64,000 bases of DNA, taken from Echinimonas agarilytica. Its GTDB lineage: Bacteria; Pseudomonadota; Gammaproteobacteria; Enterobacterales; Neiellaceae. Position numbers and translations under genes: made by a program. The notes under the pieces are model-generated. The model was not told the origin of the DNA, did no database searches, and was given only the letters and a program-made list of their open reading frames with translations. The stretch covers positions 62,001-126,000 of the forward strand of contig NZ_JAMQGP010000002.1 of NCBI RefSeq assembly GCF_023703465.1, given 5' to 3'. Of the stretch, positions 7,386 to 17,744 are shown one piece after another. The stretch's first letter is position 1. Every line of letters starts with the position of its first letter.

Positions 7386-9110
7386 GTGGCTGAAGCAGCA
7401 ACCCCATCAACAGATCTTACCTTGTCAGACTCTTCAACTGAGTTAGCTGAGGTGGATGATCAAAAGTCGAGTTTCTTCGACAGCTTGAACAATATCGATT
7501 TGATTCGTCAGGTCGTGATTGTTTTATCCCTGGCTATTTCTCTTGCCTTGGTCATTTTCATTTTGATGTGGGCCTATGAGCCTGAAATGAGGCCGCTGGG
7601 TAAAATGGACACCGAAGAGCTCATCGAAACCTTAAACTTCTTGGACCAAAATAAAATTAACTACAATGTCGACGGCAGTGTGGTAATGGTTGAAAGCAGT
7701 GATTATCAAAACATTCGATTGATGATGACTCGCGCGGGTTTGATGTCAGAAGGTGAAACAGGCGACAACATTCTCATGCAAGATATGGGATTTGGTGTGT
7801 CACAGCGTTTGGAAGGCGAACGTCTCAAATTCAGCCGAGAGCAACAATTGGCAAAAGCCATTGAGTCACTCAATCCTGTTAAAAGAGCGCGTGTCCTGTT
7901 GGCAATTCCAAAAGAAAATGTGTTTGCTCGAAAAGTAAAACAACCCAGTGCGACAGTTGTTGTATCGTTATCTCGTGGTCGGAGCCTCACCCAAGAAGAA
8001 GTCGATTCGATCGTCGATATTGTGGCTTCAGCAGTGCATGCAATGGCGCCTGGACGCGTGACTGTAACAGACCAAAACGGACGCTTACTTAACTCTGGTT
8101 CACAAGATCCTCTGAGCATGGCGCAGCGTCGCGAGTACGAATTAGAACGTAAGCGTGAACAAGAATACATGGAAAAAATCGACACCATCATGATTCCTAC
8201 CGTAGGTGTTGATAGCTATACCGCGCAAGTTGACGTGGACATGGACTTCACATCTGTGGAACAAACTCAGCGTGTATTTAACCCAGACTTACCCGCCGTA
8301 CGCTCGGAAATGACGGTTGAAAATATGAATTCGGGAGATCTCGCGGTCGGCATTCCTGGTGCGCTAACGAATCAACCTCCATTGAATGCCGATATTCCAG
8401 AAAATGCAGTGGGGGAAGGGGCTGCTGAGCGTGCAACACCCACAAGTCATCACAAAGAAGCCACACGAAACTATGAGCTAGACACAACAGTCAGTCACAC
8501 GCGTCAACAAGTGGGTGTGATTAGACGTTTGAGTGTGTCTGTTGCAATTGATCATACGCGCGGTTTTGATGCAGAAGGAAATCCAACATTAGAGTCTCGC
8601 TCTGATGCTGACTTGGCAAGTATTAAGCGTTTACTTCAAGGCGGATTAGGGTTTTCTCTCCAACGCGGTGATACGCTAGAAGTCGTCTCTGTACCATTTG
8701 TACGCACTGATTTTGAAATGACGCCAGAATTACCCTTCTATGAAACGGAGTGGTTTAAGTACTTGTCCAAATGGCTCCTATTGTCATTCATTTGTGTTGC
8801 GCTTATTTTGGGGGTGATGCGTCCAATGCTTAAACGCCTCACGGGATCTGATACAGATGGACAAGAAGATGCAATGCTGATGGACGGCCCTGTAGCCGGA
8901 CAACTCGACGACACCATGCTTGCAGCGCAAGAAGCCTTATTAGAATCTGATAACGACGAACTGATTAGCACGCTCACTAGTGGTAGACTTGAATTACCCG
9001 ATTTACACCGTGATGAAGATGTGCTCAAAGCTGTTCGAGCCCTTGTGGCGAACGAACCTGAGCTAGCGGTGCAAGTTGTGAAAGGCTGGCTCGACGACAG
9101 CTCTAATTAA
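7386..9110 (+). CDS. fliF: Flagellar MS-ring protein FliF
   Basis: 574 residues with GTG start, preceded by GGGAGG. One membrane helix near residues 40-64, a large periplasmic part with ring-building motifs (including EVDSIVDIVASAV), an acidic/proline variable region near 300-350, a second membrane helix near 455-480, and a short cytoplasmic tail (LPDLHRDEDVLKAVR onward) that binds FliG. FliF assembles first and forms the platform for rod, C ring and export gate. Confidence 0.96.
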   Translation: MAEAATPSTDLTLSDSSTELAEVDDQKSSFFDSLNNIDLIRQVVIVLSLAISLALVIFILMWAYEPEMRPLGKMDTEELIETLNFLDQNKINYNVDGSVVMVESSDYQNIRLMMTRAGLMSEGETGDNILMQDMGFGVSQRLEGERLKFSREQQLAKAIESLNPVKRARVLLAIPKENVFARKVKQPSATVVVSLSRGRSLTQEEVDSIVDIVASAVHAMAPGRVTVTDQNGRLLNSGSQDPLSMAQRREYELERKREQEYMEKIDTIMIPTVGVDSYTAQVDVDMDFTSVEQTQRVFNPDLPAVRSEMTVENMNSGDLAVGIPGALTNQPPLNADIPENAVGEGAAERATPTSHHKEATRNYELDTTVSHTRQQVGVIRRLSVSVAIDHTRGFDAEGNPTLESRSDADLASIKRLLQGGLGFSLQRGDTLEVVSVPFVRTDFEMTPELPFYETEWFKYLSKWLLLSFICVALILGVMRPMLKRLTGSDTDGQEDAMLMDGPVAGQLDDTMLAAQEALLESDNDELISTLTSGRLELPDLHRDEDVLKAVRALVANEPELAVQVVKGWLDDSSN

Positions 9111-9125
9111 GGCGGGGGATAAATC

Positions 9126-10163
9126 ATGGCTACAATTGCAGCGACCGAAGAGACAGATCCAGAACTAAAAGATGTGTCTGGTTTTGACAAAGCGGCAATC
9201 CTACTTTTAAGTTTGACTGAAGAAGACGCCGCGGGCATTTTGCGCCAGCTTGAACCCAAACAGGTTCAAAAAGTAGGTATGGCAATGGCGGGCATGAGCG
9301 ATTTTACGCAAGAACGTATTACCGCTGTTCACAAACTGTTCCTAGCCGACATTCAAAAGTACTCTTCCATCGGTGTCGACAGTGCAGACTTTATTCGCAA
9401 TGCATTGACCAAAGCATTGGGCGAAGACAAAGCTGGAAACTTAATCGATCAAATTATTTTGGGCGGCGGTTCAAAAGGTATGGACTCGTTGAAGTGGATG
9501 GATGCGCGCCAAGTAGCAAGCATCATTCAAAACGAGCACCCGCAAATTCAAACCATTGTGATGTCATATCTCGAACCAGAGCAGTCGGCAGAAATCATGT
9601 CGCAGTTCCCAGATAAAGTGCGTTTAGACTTAATGATGCGTATTGCCAATCTCGAAGAAGTGCAACCCGCAGCACTGCAAGAATTGAATGAGATTATGGA
9701 AAAACAATTTGCTGGCCAATCCGGTGCTCAAGCGGCCAAAATGGGCGGCTTGAAAGCAGCGGCCAACATTATGAATTACCTTGATACTACTATTGAGGGG
9801 CAGCTCATGGACATGATGCGCGAAAGCGATGAAGAAATGGCGCAGCAAATCCAAGACTTGATGTTTGTCTTTGAAAACCTCATTGATGTTGATGATCGAG
9901 GGGTACAAGCACTGTTGCGTGAAGTACAACAAGACGTATTGCAAAAAGCATTGAAAGGGGCTGATGATCAGCTTAAAGAAAAATTCTTTGCCAACATGTC
10001 GAAGCGTGCAGCAGAACTGCTTGCAGATGACTTAGAAGCTATGGGACCTATTCGTGTCAGTGATGTTGAAGCTGCACAGAAAGAGATTCTGTCCGTTGCT
10101 CGCCGCCTAGCAGATTCAGGAGAGATCATGCTCAGTGCCGGTGGTGGCGATGACTTTGTATAG
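9126..10163 (+). CDS. fliG: Flagellar rotor switch protein FliG
   Basis: 345 residues, standard for FliG. The N-terminal domain contacts FliF, the middle domain carries the EHPQ motif (IIQNEHPQIQ) that contacts FliM, and the C-terminal domain holds the charged helix (near RGVQALLREV) that meets the stator. Together with FliM and FliN it forms the C ring that sets torque and direction. It follows fliF by 15 bases. Confidence 0.97.
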   Translation: MATIAATEETDPELKDVSGFDKAAILLLSLTEEDAAGILRQLEPKQVQKVGMAMAGMSDFTQERITAVHKLFLADIQKYSSIGVDSADFIRNALTKALGEDKAGNLIDQIILGGGSKGMDSLKWMDARQVASIIQNEHPQIQTIVMSYLEPEQSAEIMSQFPDKVRLDLMMRIANLEEVQPAALQELNEIMEKQFAGQSGAQAAKMGGLKAAANIMNYLDTTIEGQLMDMMRESDEEMAQQIQDLMFVFENLIDVDDRGVQALLREVQQDVLQKALKGADDQLKEKFFANMSKRAAELLADDLEAMGPIRVSDVEAAQKEILSVARRLADSGEIMLSAGGGDDFV

Positions 10164-10173
10164 GGGTTTATAG

Positions 10174-11085
10174 ATGAGCTCTGAGCCGCTAGATTCGCAT
10201 TCAAAGCCAGCTTTTGACGAAACAGAAGCTGAATTGCTTGAGCGTTGGGCTATTCCTGATGTAACTCTGGAATCAAGTAGCCAGCGTTCGAATGCTCTGA
10301 ACGTGCAACCTCACGCTTCAGTTGTTGATGCTGAAACAACTGAAGAAGAGCATGAAGAGCCGGTTGCAATGACGGCTGAATTACTTGAAGAAATTCGCCA
10401 AAGCGCTTATGAAGAAGGGTTTGAAGAAGGTAAAAAAGACGGCTTCGAGGCTGGACACGCCGAAGGCTTAGAACAAGGCAAAGCGCAAGGTCATACAGAA
10501 GGTTGCGAAGCTGGCTACCAAGAAGCATTGGTAAAAGGCCAGGCAGAAGTTGAAGAACGAACTACCAGTTTAGAAGCGCTCATGCGAGCACTGCATGAGC
10601 CACAGCAGCAAATCGACCAGGATGTTGAGGCGCAGCTCGTCAATTTAGTCACACAACTGAGCGAATCTGTGGTTCAGCATGAATTGGTGACTAACGGTCG
10701 GGTTATTTTGCACACATTACGACAAGCCGTTGAGTTGCTTCCTTTTCAGCAACAGCGAGTGCGTGTGCAGTTGAACCCATCAGATTTAAGCCTCATTCAC
10801 GATGCCTATTCAGATGAGCAGATTAAACAGCGCGGTTGGATGTTAGAAGCTGAGCCCGACTTAGCCATTGGGGATGTTCGACTCCTCACAGAGCATTCTG
10901 ATGTCACCATCGATATGAAGGAGCGTCAGCAGCGAGTCAATGAGCTCTTTTTAAGCCAGTTAAATCATCACTTAAAAGCAACATCACAGCCGCAAACAGA
11001 AGTCGCTCCGAACACAAATTCTTCCGATCCATCCCGCTCACCTAGTTCCAAATCAGGCTCGCAAGATGAAACTCTCGCTGAGTGA
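10174..11085 (+). CDS. fliH: Flagellar export ATPase regulator FliH
   Basis: 303 residues. Acidic N-terminus, then the glycine-repeat segment with AYEEGFEEG and several GxxxG-like repeats (about 85-125), then the V-ATPase E-subunit-like C-terminal domain (about 140-255). The Ser/Thr/Pro-rich tail after residue 270 is probably unstructured. FliH binds the FliI ATPase and docks it at the export gate and C ring. The last 20 bases overlap the fliI start, which suggests coupled translation. Confidence 0.92.
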   Translation: MSSEPLDSHSKPAFDETEAELLERWAIPDVTLESSSQRSNALNVQPHASVVDAETTEEEHEEPVAMTAELLEEIRQSAYEEGFEEGKKDGFEAGHAEGLEQGKAQGHTEGCEAGYQEALVKGQAEVEERTTSLEALMRALHEPQQQIDQDVEAQLVNLVTQLSESVVQHELVTNGRVILHTLRQAVELLPFQQQRVRVQLNPSDLSLIHDAYSDEQIKQRGWMLEAEPDLAIGDVRLLTEHSDVTIDMKERQQRVNELFLSQLNHHLKATSQPQTEVAPNTNSSDPSRSPSSKSGSQDETLAE

Positions 11086-12415
11086 TCGCTTAAAGCGATA
11101 CGAGCTGGGCGTTCAATCCTTAGCCCCCGTCATGGCAGGCCGCCTTACCCGTGTGGTTGGTCTCACGTTTGAAGCCGTAGGTTGCAGAGCCGCAGTGGGA
11201 GATGTGTGTGCTGTTGAAGTTGAAAGCGGCACCATTAAAGCCGAAGTGGTTGGATTTGATGGAGATACGCTCTATTTAATGCCTGCCGATGATGCCGTTG
11301 GTGTGGTACCTGGAGCGCGCGTGGTGCCCATGGGGAAATCTGACGGAATTCCAGTGAGTATGGCACTGCTCGGTCGTGTCATTGATGGCACGGGAAAACC
11401 GCTCGATGGTCTCGGCCCTATTTATAGTCAAAATCATGTGTCTGGACGCGCTAAAGCGTTTAACCCATTATTACGGCGTCCCATTGCTCAACCTTTAGAT
11501 GTTGGGGTCAGAGCCATCAACACGATGAATACCGTGGGTCAAGGACAACGAATGGGGTTGTTTGCGGGATCTGGTGTAGGTAAAAGTGTGCTCATGGGAA
11601 TGATGACCCGTGGAACTTCTGCCGATGTGGTGGTGGTTGGACTCGTTGGAGAACGGGGACGAGAAGTTAAAGAATTTATCGATGAAATTTTGGGACCTGA
11701 AGGCCGACAACGTTCTGTTGTAGTGGCAGCTCCAGCAGATACCTCATCATTAATGCGCCTCAAAGGTTGTGAAACCGCGTTATCGATAGCCGAATATTTT
11801 CGGGATCAGGGCTTGAACGTGCTTTTGCTGGTGGATTCGCTCACTCGTTATGCTCAAGCACAACGAGAGATTGCTTTGGCTGTTGGTGAACCCCCAGCCA
11901 CAAAAGGCTATCCGCCTTCGGTATTCGCAAAATTGCCTCAACTGGTGGAGCGCGCCGGTAACGGTGGCGAAAATCAAGGCTCAATTACTGCATTTTTCAC
12001 GGTTTTGACCGAGGGTGACGATCTGCAAGATCCGATTGCAGATGCAGCACGCGCTATTTTAGATGGCCACGTTGTACTCTCTCGTCGTCTTGCTGATTCT
12101 GGCCATTATCCAGCGATTGATGTAGAAGCATCGATTAGTCGTGTGATGCCCCAAGTTACCAGTGATGAACATTTGATGTGCGCGCGTATGGTGAAACAAG
12201 TTTATGCTGCGTACCAGTCTAATCGAGATCTCATCAACATTGGTGCTTATAGTCGTGGAGCCGATCCGAAAGTTGACGCTGCGATCGAGTTCTTGCCTCA
12301 GATCGAAGGCTTTTTCCAACAAAAAATGAAAGATGTGACACCTTACGATAGTAGCCTCCAAAACTTGGCTGAACTTGCTGCCAAAATGAGCCAACGATTA
12401 GGCGGGTTTAACTAA
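11066..12415 (+). CDS. fliI: Flagellum-specific ATPase FliI
   Basis: 449 residues. Walker A GSGVGKS near residue 168, Walker B around [11 protein letters not shown], and the F1-beta-like fold throughout. FliI energises unloading of chaperone-substrate complexes at the flagellar type III gate. Its start lies inside the end of fliH; its stop overlaps the fliJ start (TAATG). Confidence 0.97.
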   Translation: MKLSLSDRLKRYELGVQSLAPVMAGRLTRVVGLTFEAVGCRAAVGDVCAVEVESGTIKAEVVGFDGDTLYLMPADDAVGVVPGARVVPMGKSDGIPVSMALLGRVIDGTGKPLDGLGPIYSQNHVSGRAKAFNPLLRRPIAQPLDVGVRAINTMNTVGQGQRMGLFAGSGVGKSVLMGMMTRGTSADVVVVGLVGERGREVKEFIDEILGPEGRQRSVVVAAPADTSSLMRLKGCETALSIAEYFRDQGLNVLLLVDSLTRYAQAQREIALAVGEPPATKGYPPSVFAKLPQLVERAGNGGENQGSITAFFTVLTEGDDLQDPIADAARAILDGHVVLSRRLADSGHYPAIDVEASISRVMPQVTSDEHLMCARMVKQVYAAYQSNRDLINIGAYSRGADPKVDAAIEFLPQIEGFFQQKMKDVTPYDSSLQNLAELAAKMSQRLGGFN

Positions 12416-12861
12416 TGGCACAAATCAAGCAATTACAAATGATCGTGAGTATTCGCCAAGAAGCCGAAAACAAAGCTGCACGAATGATGCAGGAGTCTAA
12501 ACAAGCGCTCGACATGCAACAACAACAGGTTCAAACGTTGCGAGATTATCGCAATGACTACCTCAAAAAAATGATATCTGAAAGTGCTGAAGGGCTCACA
12601 GCGCAAAGCTACGGACATTACCACGGCTTTGTTACTAAGCTCGATGACGCTTTAGGCAGAGCCGAACAGTCAGTCGCTGTGGCCCAACAAGTATGGCAAC
12701 AGCGCCAACAAGTTTGGATCGATGCCCGTGCTGACACCAAAGCCATTGAGATGTTGATCGAGCGAGAAGAAATGATCATCGCACAGCAAACTCAACGTCG
12801 TGAGCAAAAGCAAATGGATGAATTTGCATCCATGCAGTTTGCCCGCCGCCGCTCAACTTAG
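12415..12861 (+). CDS. fliJ: Flagellar export protein FliJ
   Basis: 148 residues, almost entirely a long Gln/Arg-rich antiparallel coiled coil, as expected for FliJ, the central stalk of the FliI hexamer and an escort for export chaperones. It starts within the fliI stop and is the last gene of the fliE operon. Its stop (TAG, 12859-12861) overlaps the stop of the convergent AraC-type gene (TAA on the minus strand, 12858-12860). Confidence 0.9.
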   Translation: MAQIKQLQMIVSIRQEAENKAARMMQESKQALDMQQQQVQTLRDYRNDYLKKMISESAEGLTAQSYGHYHGFVTKLDDALGRAEQSVAVAQQVWQQRQQVWIDARADTKAIEMLIEREEMIIAQQTQRREQKQMDEFASMQFARRRST

Positions 12862-14312
12862 TGCAAACTATTACCTGACGTTTTGGCTTGAAGCTGATAT
12901 TCCTTAGGCGTATGCCCTGTGTGCTTTTTGAATACTGTGGAAAAATATGTAGAGTTGTTGAAGCCCACCTCGAATGCAGTATCAGTCACTGATTTTGACA
13001 ACAAAATGTCTTTAGCTTTGTTGATTCGAACCTCGACCAAGTATTGGTTAATGGTTTGCGATGTGACATTTTTGAAGATCTTCATTAAATGCGAGCGGCT
13101 TGCACTCATCTCTTCCACTACATCGCGAATGCTCACATCTTCATGATAATGCGTGAGAATATAGGATTTTATCCGGTCTACCAATACTTTCTCAGCCCCA
13201 GCATTTGGTTCTGATCTGAAGGACTCGGTAAGATGCGCAGCTTCGACCAATAGAATCTCAGAGATCGCATGAATAGTTTGAGCCTCAGAAATACTGATTC
13301 TTTTTTGCTCAAGTCGTTCGATACGTTCAGCAGCACTGCCACTGTTGAAAATCACAGCATCAACCATCATAAACAATATTTCTTTGGCTCGAATTTGATA
13401 AGTGGCTAAGTCACCGGAGGTAAACTTTTCCAACGTGTCAGCAAGCTCTGTAACTCTGCTGTGAATGATCCCTGCACTGCCGGTTTGAACCGCTTGCAAC
13501 AAGGCTTCACGTTCTCTAAAAGGATAAGATTCATTGAACTTAACAGGGTAGTAGTTCGCAAACCCTACATTCTTGGGGGCTGAATACTGAGCAATCGCTA
13601 AGTTATTTTGGTGCTCAGAATGAAGTTTTACTTTGTCATTGAGCAATTGAATATCTTGGTAGACGGCCCATGCCCAAATGATAGCTGTCAAACTACAGCC
13701 ACCGTAATAAAGTCCCCAATGATTCAAGTTGCTGCCTATACCTATCGCTAAACAGAACGCAACGACGCCATAGAGGTAAGTATTCACTTGCGGCACTGCA
13801 TTTCGCTTTATGAGCCACAGGCTAGGTAGCAGCAGTTGCAACGAAACAAGCAAAACTTGTGCGCTATGGACCGTTCGATCACTAATATTGTGGAGCTGAA
13901 ACAACCACGGAATTTCATGGCTTTGGTAGTGATACAAAGGCGTAGCCAGCACAAACAGTACCGACCAGCTAATACCAAGAAGTACCGATGGAAACGCAAT
14001 AGTCCGAGTGATTTTTACACGCGATTGGATCAGTAAAGCTAAAAGTAATGACGGAGTTCCGATACTAAAAAGGACGATATTTCGGAATATATCGAACCAG
14101 CGTTTGCTTTCGCCTAAAGGCGTTAAATTTAGAGTCGGCCCCAACAAAAACAAAATAAAGCAAATGAGGAATGTGGCGTACAGAGCAAAGGTGCGGCCAA
14201 ACCTGCCACGAACAATAAAAAAGTATACAAGCACCATTGCAAAGATATTAGCAGAGGCAAATGGCACGACCGCCCGCAAAAAAACATCCCAGTTCAAAGC
14301 AATATCGTTCAT
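12858..14312 (-). CDS. AraC-type transcriptional regulator with N-terminal membrane domain
   Basis: 484 residues from the ATG at 14312 (510 if the ATG at 14390 is used). The N-terminal half holds about seven hydrophobic helices, then a linker (about 230-370), then an AraC/XylS DNA-binding domain with two helix-turn-helix units ending in the typical signature (TDTAFEVGFNNSTYFSTVFKK... then TPKEYQ). Membrane-embedded AraC regulators of this layout are common beside polysaccharide-use genes in marine bacteria, although the ligand is rarely known. It diverges from two sulfatases, so control of those genes is likely but inferred. GGGAG lies 12 bases before 14312; the longer start has no ribosome-binding site. 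It has no known flagellar role and sits tail-to-tail with fliJ. Confidence 0.88.
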   Translation of the reverse strand: MNDIALNWDVFLRAVVPFASANIFAMVLVYFFIVRGRFGRTFALYATFLICFILFLLGPTLNLTPLGESKRWFDIFRNIVLFSIGTPSLLLALLIQSRVKITRTIAFPSVLLGISWSVLFVLATPLYHYQSHEIPWLFQLHNISDRTVHSAQVLLVSLQLLLPSLWLIKRNAVPQVNTYLYGVVAFCLAIGIGSNLNHWGLYYGGCSLTAIIWAWAVYQDIQLLNDKVKLHSEHQNNLAIAQYSAPKNVGFANYYPVKFNESYPFREREALLQAVQTGSAGIIHSRVTELADTLEKFTSGDLATYQIRAKEILFMMVDAVIFNSGSAAERIERLEQKRISISEAQTIHAISEILLVEAAHLTESFRSEPNAGAEKVLVDRIKSYILTHYHEDVSIRDVVEEMSASRSHLMKIFKNVTSQTINQYLVEVRINKAKDILLSKSVTDTAFEVGFNNSTYFSTVFKKHTGHTPKEYQLQAKTSGNSLH

Positions 14313-14631
14313 AAAAACTTCAGACTCCCTGCGCTTTTGAGGCTCAACTATGTTGTCTGTGCCTCGTAAAATCAACGAATGTTTGATCATTCTATGAGGC
14401 GGTTCAGAACTCTAAAAATTATCTTGCTGAATGTGCCACTCAGAACACTTGTATGAGGTTGTTTTTCTTTATATTTTTTAAGTTAAATTCCATCTTAAGT
14501 TGTTGTTATTTATGTTTTTGCTGTTTTTCTAAAATTCGTTTGGAGGATTGTTAATGCGCTTTTGAATTTTACGCTAGAAACTATTGAAATCGCCATGTTG
14601 TGACTCACACAAGTTAACTAGCTTAGGTTGA
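14313..14631. promoter_or_regulatory. Divergent regulator-sulfatase control region
   Basis: About 320 bases, strongly A/T-rich with many T runs between 14400 and 14580, unlike the neighbouring flagellar genes. It must carry the promoters for the AraC-type gene and the sulfatase pair. I found no clear sigma-54 or sigma-28 element and no long inverted repeat; AraC operators are often direct half-sites that cannot be recognised by eye. Confidence 0.45.
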
Positions 14632-16062
14632 ATGAATATGTTGTATGGAAGAACAATACAGAAAATTTTCTTTGTATTGTGCGCTTACCTTGGGGCCTGC
14701 TGTGAAGTTTTAGCGGCTCAGCCGAACATCCTATTGATCATTTCAGATGATGCCGGTTACCACGACTTTGGTTTTCAAGGCAGTCGTACCATGAAAACAC
14801 CTCATTTGGATGAATTAGCTGCGCAAAGTGTAGTGTTTCGCCAGGCATATGTTTCGGCAGCCGTATGTGGTCCGTCTCGAGCGGGCTTATTCACCGGAAA
14901 ATACCAACAACGATTTGGTTTTGAAGAAAATAATGTACCTGGCTACATGAGCGCCTCCGGTTTAACTGGGGAAGATATGGGGCTACCACTCACAGAAACC
15001 ACCGTTGCAGATCATTTGAAAGGTTTAGGGTATGCAACGGCGTTGTTTGGCAAATGGCATCAGGGAGATGGTGACCGATTTCACCCTACGCGTCGTGGAT
15101 TCGATACATTCTACGGGATGCGAACCGGAGCTAGGAGTTATTTCAGCTACAGCGAGGAGGAATTAGCCCAGCGTAAAAATGAGCGCATGGAGCGCGGTTT
15201 TGGTCACTTCGTCGAACACCAAGGTTACTTGACCGATGTACTCGCAGCCGAAACTAACGCTTTTATGGAGCAAAGCGTAAAGGATGGAAAGCCATTTTTC
15301 ACCACGCTCTCGTTTACTGCGGTGCATGCACCAATGGAAGCTAAACTGGACGATCTGGCTGCTTTTCCTCATTTAACCGAACCTAGAAAAACACTCGCGG
15401 CGATGAATCTAGCGATGGATAGAGCTGTTGGGAGTGTGATGTCGAAACTCGATGCACTTCATATTGCACAGAACACGCTCGTTGTTTTCATGAACGATAA
15501 TGGTGGCCCTACAGACCAAAATGCGTCTAACAATTACCCATTAAGTGGTACCAAAGCGACCCATCTCGAAGGGGGGATTCGAGTTCCCATGCTAATGCGT
15601 TGGCCACAACAAATTAGTATGGGTAAAACGTATCGTTTCCCTGTGTCATCGCTTGATTTATTTCCAACATTTGTTGCAGCAGCAGGTGGAGATATTGCTG
15701 AAATGAAGGAGCTTGATGGTGTCGACCTAATGCCTTTTGTTCAACAAGAGTCGCAGCTCAGGCCGCATCAAACCCTGTATTGGAAAAAAGAGAATCGTGC
15801 AGCCATCCGCGACATAGACTGGAAAGTGATTCGTTATCCAGACCGTGTTCCAGAGCTATATGACTTATCAACCGATGTTTCTGAATCACATGACGTTGCC
15901 GCGCAACACCCGCAGATCGTCAATAAATTGTTGAAGCGTTTGTTTGCATGGGAGCTGACATTGGAGCGTCCTTTATGGCAACTCAAACGAGAATTTGAAG
16001 GAAGTGCAATTCAAAGAATGGATGAATTTCGAAATCACACGCCAGATAAATCGATGAACTAA
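14632..16062 (+). CDS. Exported S1-type (formylglycine-dependent) sulfatase 1
   Basis: 476 residues. A signal peptide (hydrophobic 10-27, cleavage after VLA) is followed by the sulfatase fold. Metal ligands D39-D40 (ISDDAGYHD), the modification motif C79-G-P-S-R whose Cys becomes formylglycine, and the later Asp-Asn pair (MNDNGG) are all present. Such enzymes remove sulfate esters from algal polysaccharides or glycosaminoglycans in the periplasm or outside; the substrate cannot be read from sequence. It is 15 bases ahead of a second sulfatase and diverges from the AraC-type gene. The maturase needed for formylglycine formation is not in the window. Confidence 0.93.
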   Translation: MNMLYGRTIQKIFFVLCAYLGACCEVLAAQPNILLIISDDAGYHDFGFQGSRTMKTPHLDELAAQSVVFRQAYVSAAVCGPSRAGLFTGKYQQRFGFEENNVPGYMSASGLTGEDMGLPLTETTVADHLKGLGYATALFGKWHQGDGDRFHPTRRGFDTFYGMRTGARSYFSYSEEELAQRKNERMERGFGHFVEHQGYLTDVLAAETNAFMEQSVKDGKPFFTTLSFTAVHAPMEAKLDDLAAFPHLTEPRKTLAAMNLAMDRAVGSVMSKLDALHIAQNTLVVFMNDNGGPTDQNASNNYPLSGTKATHLEGGIRVPMLMRWPQQISMGKTYRFPVSSLDLFPTFVAAAGGDIAEMKELDGVDLMPFVQQESQLRPHQTLYWKKENRAAIRDIDWKVIRYPDRVPELYDLSTDVSESHDVAAQHPQIVNKLLKRLFAWELTLERPLWQLKREFEGSAIQRMDEFRNHTPDKSMN

Positions 16063-16077
16063 GTTGGAAATTGAAGT

Positions 16078-17529
16078 ATGAAAAAATTGAGTTATACAAA
16101 GCAAATTGCAATTGCTGTCATGGGATATCTCAGCAGTTTTGTGGCGTGTGCCGAAGAAAATGAAAGGCCAAATATTGTTCTGATCTTAGCGGATGACCTT
16201 GGCTATAACGATGTGGGCTTTACGGGTGAAACTGAGATTCAAACGCCGAATATTGATCAATTGGCGAGCGACGGCATTATTTTCAAAAATGGCTATGTGA
16301 CGCACCCGTATTGCGGCCCTTCGCGCGCGGGTTTGCTGACTGGACGCTATCAAGCGCGCTTCGGCATGGAAAACAATGTGTCGTATGCGCCAGATGATAA
16401 ATATATGGGCTTACCCGTCACCGAAACAACGTTTCCAAAGCGCTTGCAAGTAGCTGGCTATGAAACGGCTGTATTTGGAAAGTGGCACCTGGGTGGCGCG
16501 CCTCACTTTCAGCCTAATAATCGTGGGTTTGATTACTTTTATGGCTTCTTAGACGGCGGCCATAACTATATGCCCGGTGAGGCAACGGTTGGCGGTGGTG
16601 GATACCTATTGCCCTTAATGAGAAACAAAGGCGTTGCCGAGTTTGATGAATATCTGACGACGGCATTGAGCAATGATGCTGCAAGGTACATTCAGCAGAC
16701 TTCGGATAAGCCATTTTTTATGTACATGTCATACAACGCACCGCATGCTCCGTTGCAAGCCCCTCAATCATACATAGATAAATATAGCCATATTGAGAAT
16801 AAACAACGGCGTATTTATGCGGCCATGGTTGATGCGATGGACGACGGGATTGGCACGCTGATTAACGCATTAAAAGAAGCGGGAAAGTTTGATAATACAT
16901 TGATTTTCTTTTTATCAGACAATGGCGGTGTGTACCCAGAAGAATGGCTGCCTACGTTCTCTTGGGCGGATAACACCCCTTTTAGACGCGGTAAAGTAGC
17001 GTTGCTAGAAGGCGGTGTTCATGTGCCCTTTATTGCCCACTGGCCTAACAAAATTAAAAGAGGCCAAACATTTGAGGGGCTCGTTTCATCGTTAGATATA
17101 GCGGCTACATCAGTTGCACTTGCGGGGGCTCGAAACGGTGATTTAGACGGCGTCGATTTGGTGCCATACGTCACCGGACAAAAACGTGGAAGCCCGCATC
17201 ATGCTCTGTTTTGGCGGCTGGAGGAAGCAGCCAATATTTATGCCGTTCGGACCATGGACGCAAAGTACATGAGACAGCCGCTACCTAATGTGGGGAGAAG
17301 CTACTTTGATATGTTGGCAGACCCTTACGAAACAGAAAATTTGGTGGATCAGTATCCAGAGAAACAGGCTTATTTAGCAGAGCTGTGGAATGAATGGAAT
17401 TCTAAGAATGTGAATAGTGTGCTGTATCAGTCTTGGGAATATAAAAAAGCGGTGAGTGACTTTTATGAAACTCTCCACCAAAAAAATGTACGTGAGGCGA
17501 AGCAAACGCCCACTTATAAAATTGAGTAA
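16078..17529 (+). CDS. Exported S1-type sulfatase 2
   Basis: 483 residues with a signal peptide (about 1-24) and the full S1 sulfatase set: LADDLGYND metal site (D39-D40), C79-G-P-S-R formylglycine motif and LSDNGG. It shares the fold and motif positions with sulfatase 1 but diverges strongly elsewhere, so the two probably cut different sulfate positions or sugars rather than being a recent copy. It is followed by a strong terminator, so the pair forms a closed two-gene unit. Confidence 0.93.
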   Translation: MKKLSYTKQIAIAVMGYLSSFVACAEENERPNIVLILADDLGYNDVGFTGETEIQTPNIDQLASDGIIFKNGYVTHPYCGPSRAGLLTGRYQARFGMENNVSYAPDDKYMGLPVTETTFPKRLQVAGYETAVFGKWHLGGAPHFQPNNRGFDYFYGFLDGGHNYMPGEATVGGGGYLLPLMRNKGVAEFDEYLTTALSNDAARYIQQTSDKPFFMYMSYNAPHAPLQAPQSYIDKYSHIENKQRRIYAAMVDAMDDGIGTLINALKEAGKFDNTLIFFLSDNGGVYPEEWLPTFSWADNTPFRRGKVALLEGGVHVPFIAHWPNKIKRGQTFEGLVSSLDIAATSVALAGARNGDLDGVDLVPYVTGQKRGSPHHALFWRLEEAANIYAVRTMDAKYMRQPLPNVGRSYFDMLADPYETENLVDQYPEKQAYLAELWNEWNSKNVNSVLYQSWEYKKAVSDFYETLHQKNVREAKQTPTYKIE

Positions 17530-17574
17530 TTTACAGCCAAACGTCCTCATACCATTTAATTGTTTTGTTGATCT

Positions 17575-17608
17575 CGCTTGCATACTTTGTGCGGTGCAAG
17601 CGTTTTTT
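17575..17608 (+). terminator. Rho-independent terminator after the sulfatase pair
   Basis: An 8-bp perfect stem (CGCTTGCA/TGCAAGCG) with a 12-base loop and six T residues, 45 bases past the second sulfatase. It isolates the sulfatase unit from fliK. Confidence 0.88.
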
Positions 17609-17659
17609 AGACTTCTATTCAAGGCAACCGAGTTCTTTTCTCTTCTACCACCATATGAA

Positions 17660-17675
17660 TGGTATGAACCTTGCT
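17660..17675 (+). promoter_or_regulatory. Sigma-54 promoter of the fliK operon
   Basis: TGGTATG-AACC-TTGCT: GG (17661-17662) and GC (17673-17674) exactly 10 bases apart with a consensus TTGCW. About 70 bases before the fliK start, it explains how fliK-flhB stay in the flagellar hierarchy despite the sulfatase block upstream. Confidence 0.7.
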
Positions 17676-17744
17676 TTTACTCTGTCTAGTTAATTCTATT
17701 CGTCTCAAAATTTGAGGCGCTTACTATTGGGTAAGGGTAAATAC

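Noticed and set aside
7706-8191. 161-codon frame on the minus strand across fliF
   Set aside because: Antisense shadow of a strongly conserved gene; Ser/Arg-rich translation with no domain and no ribosome-binding site.
16078-17529. Second sulfatase considered as a recent tandem duplication of the first
   Set aside because: Only the catalytic motifs and overall fold agree; the proteins differ along most of their length.
17456-17689. Plus-strand frame over the end of sulfatase 2 and the following gap
   Set aside because: Crosses the terminator and the fliK sigma-54 promoter; Phe/Leu-rich with no recognisable domain.
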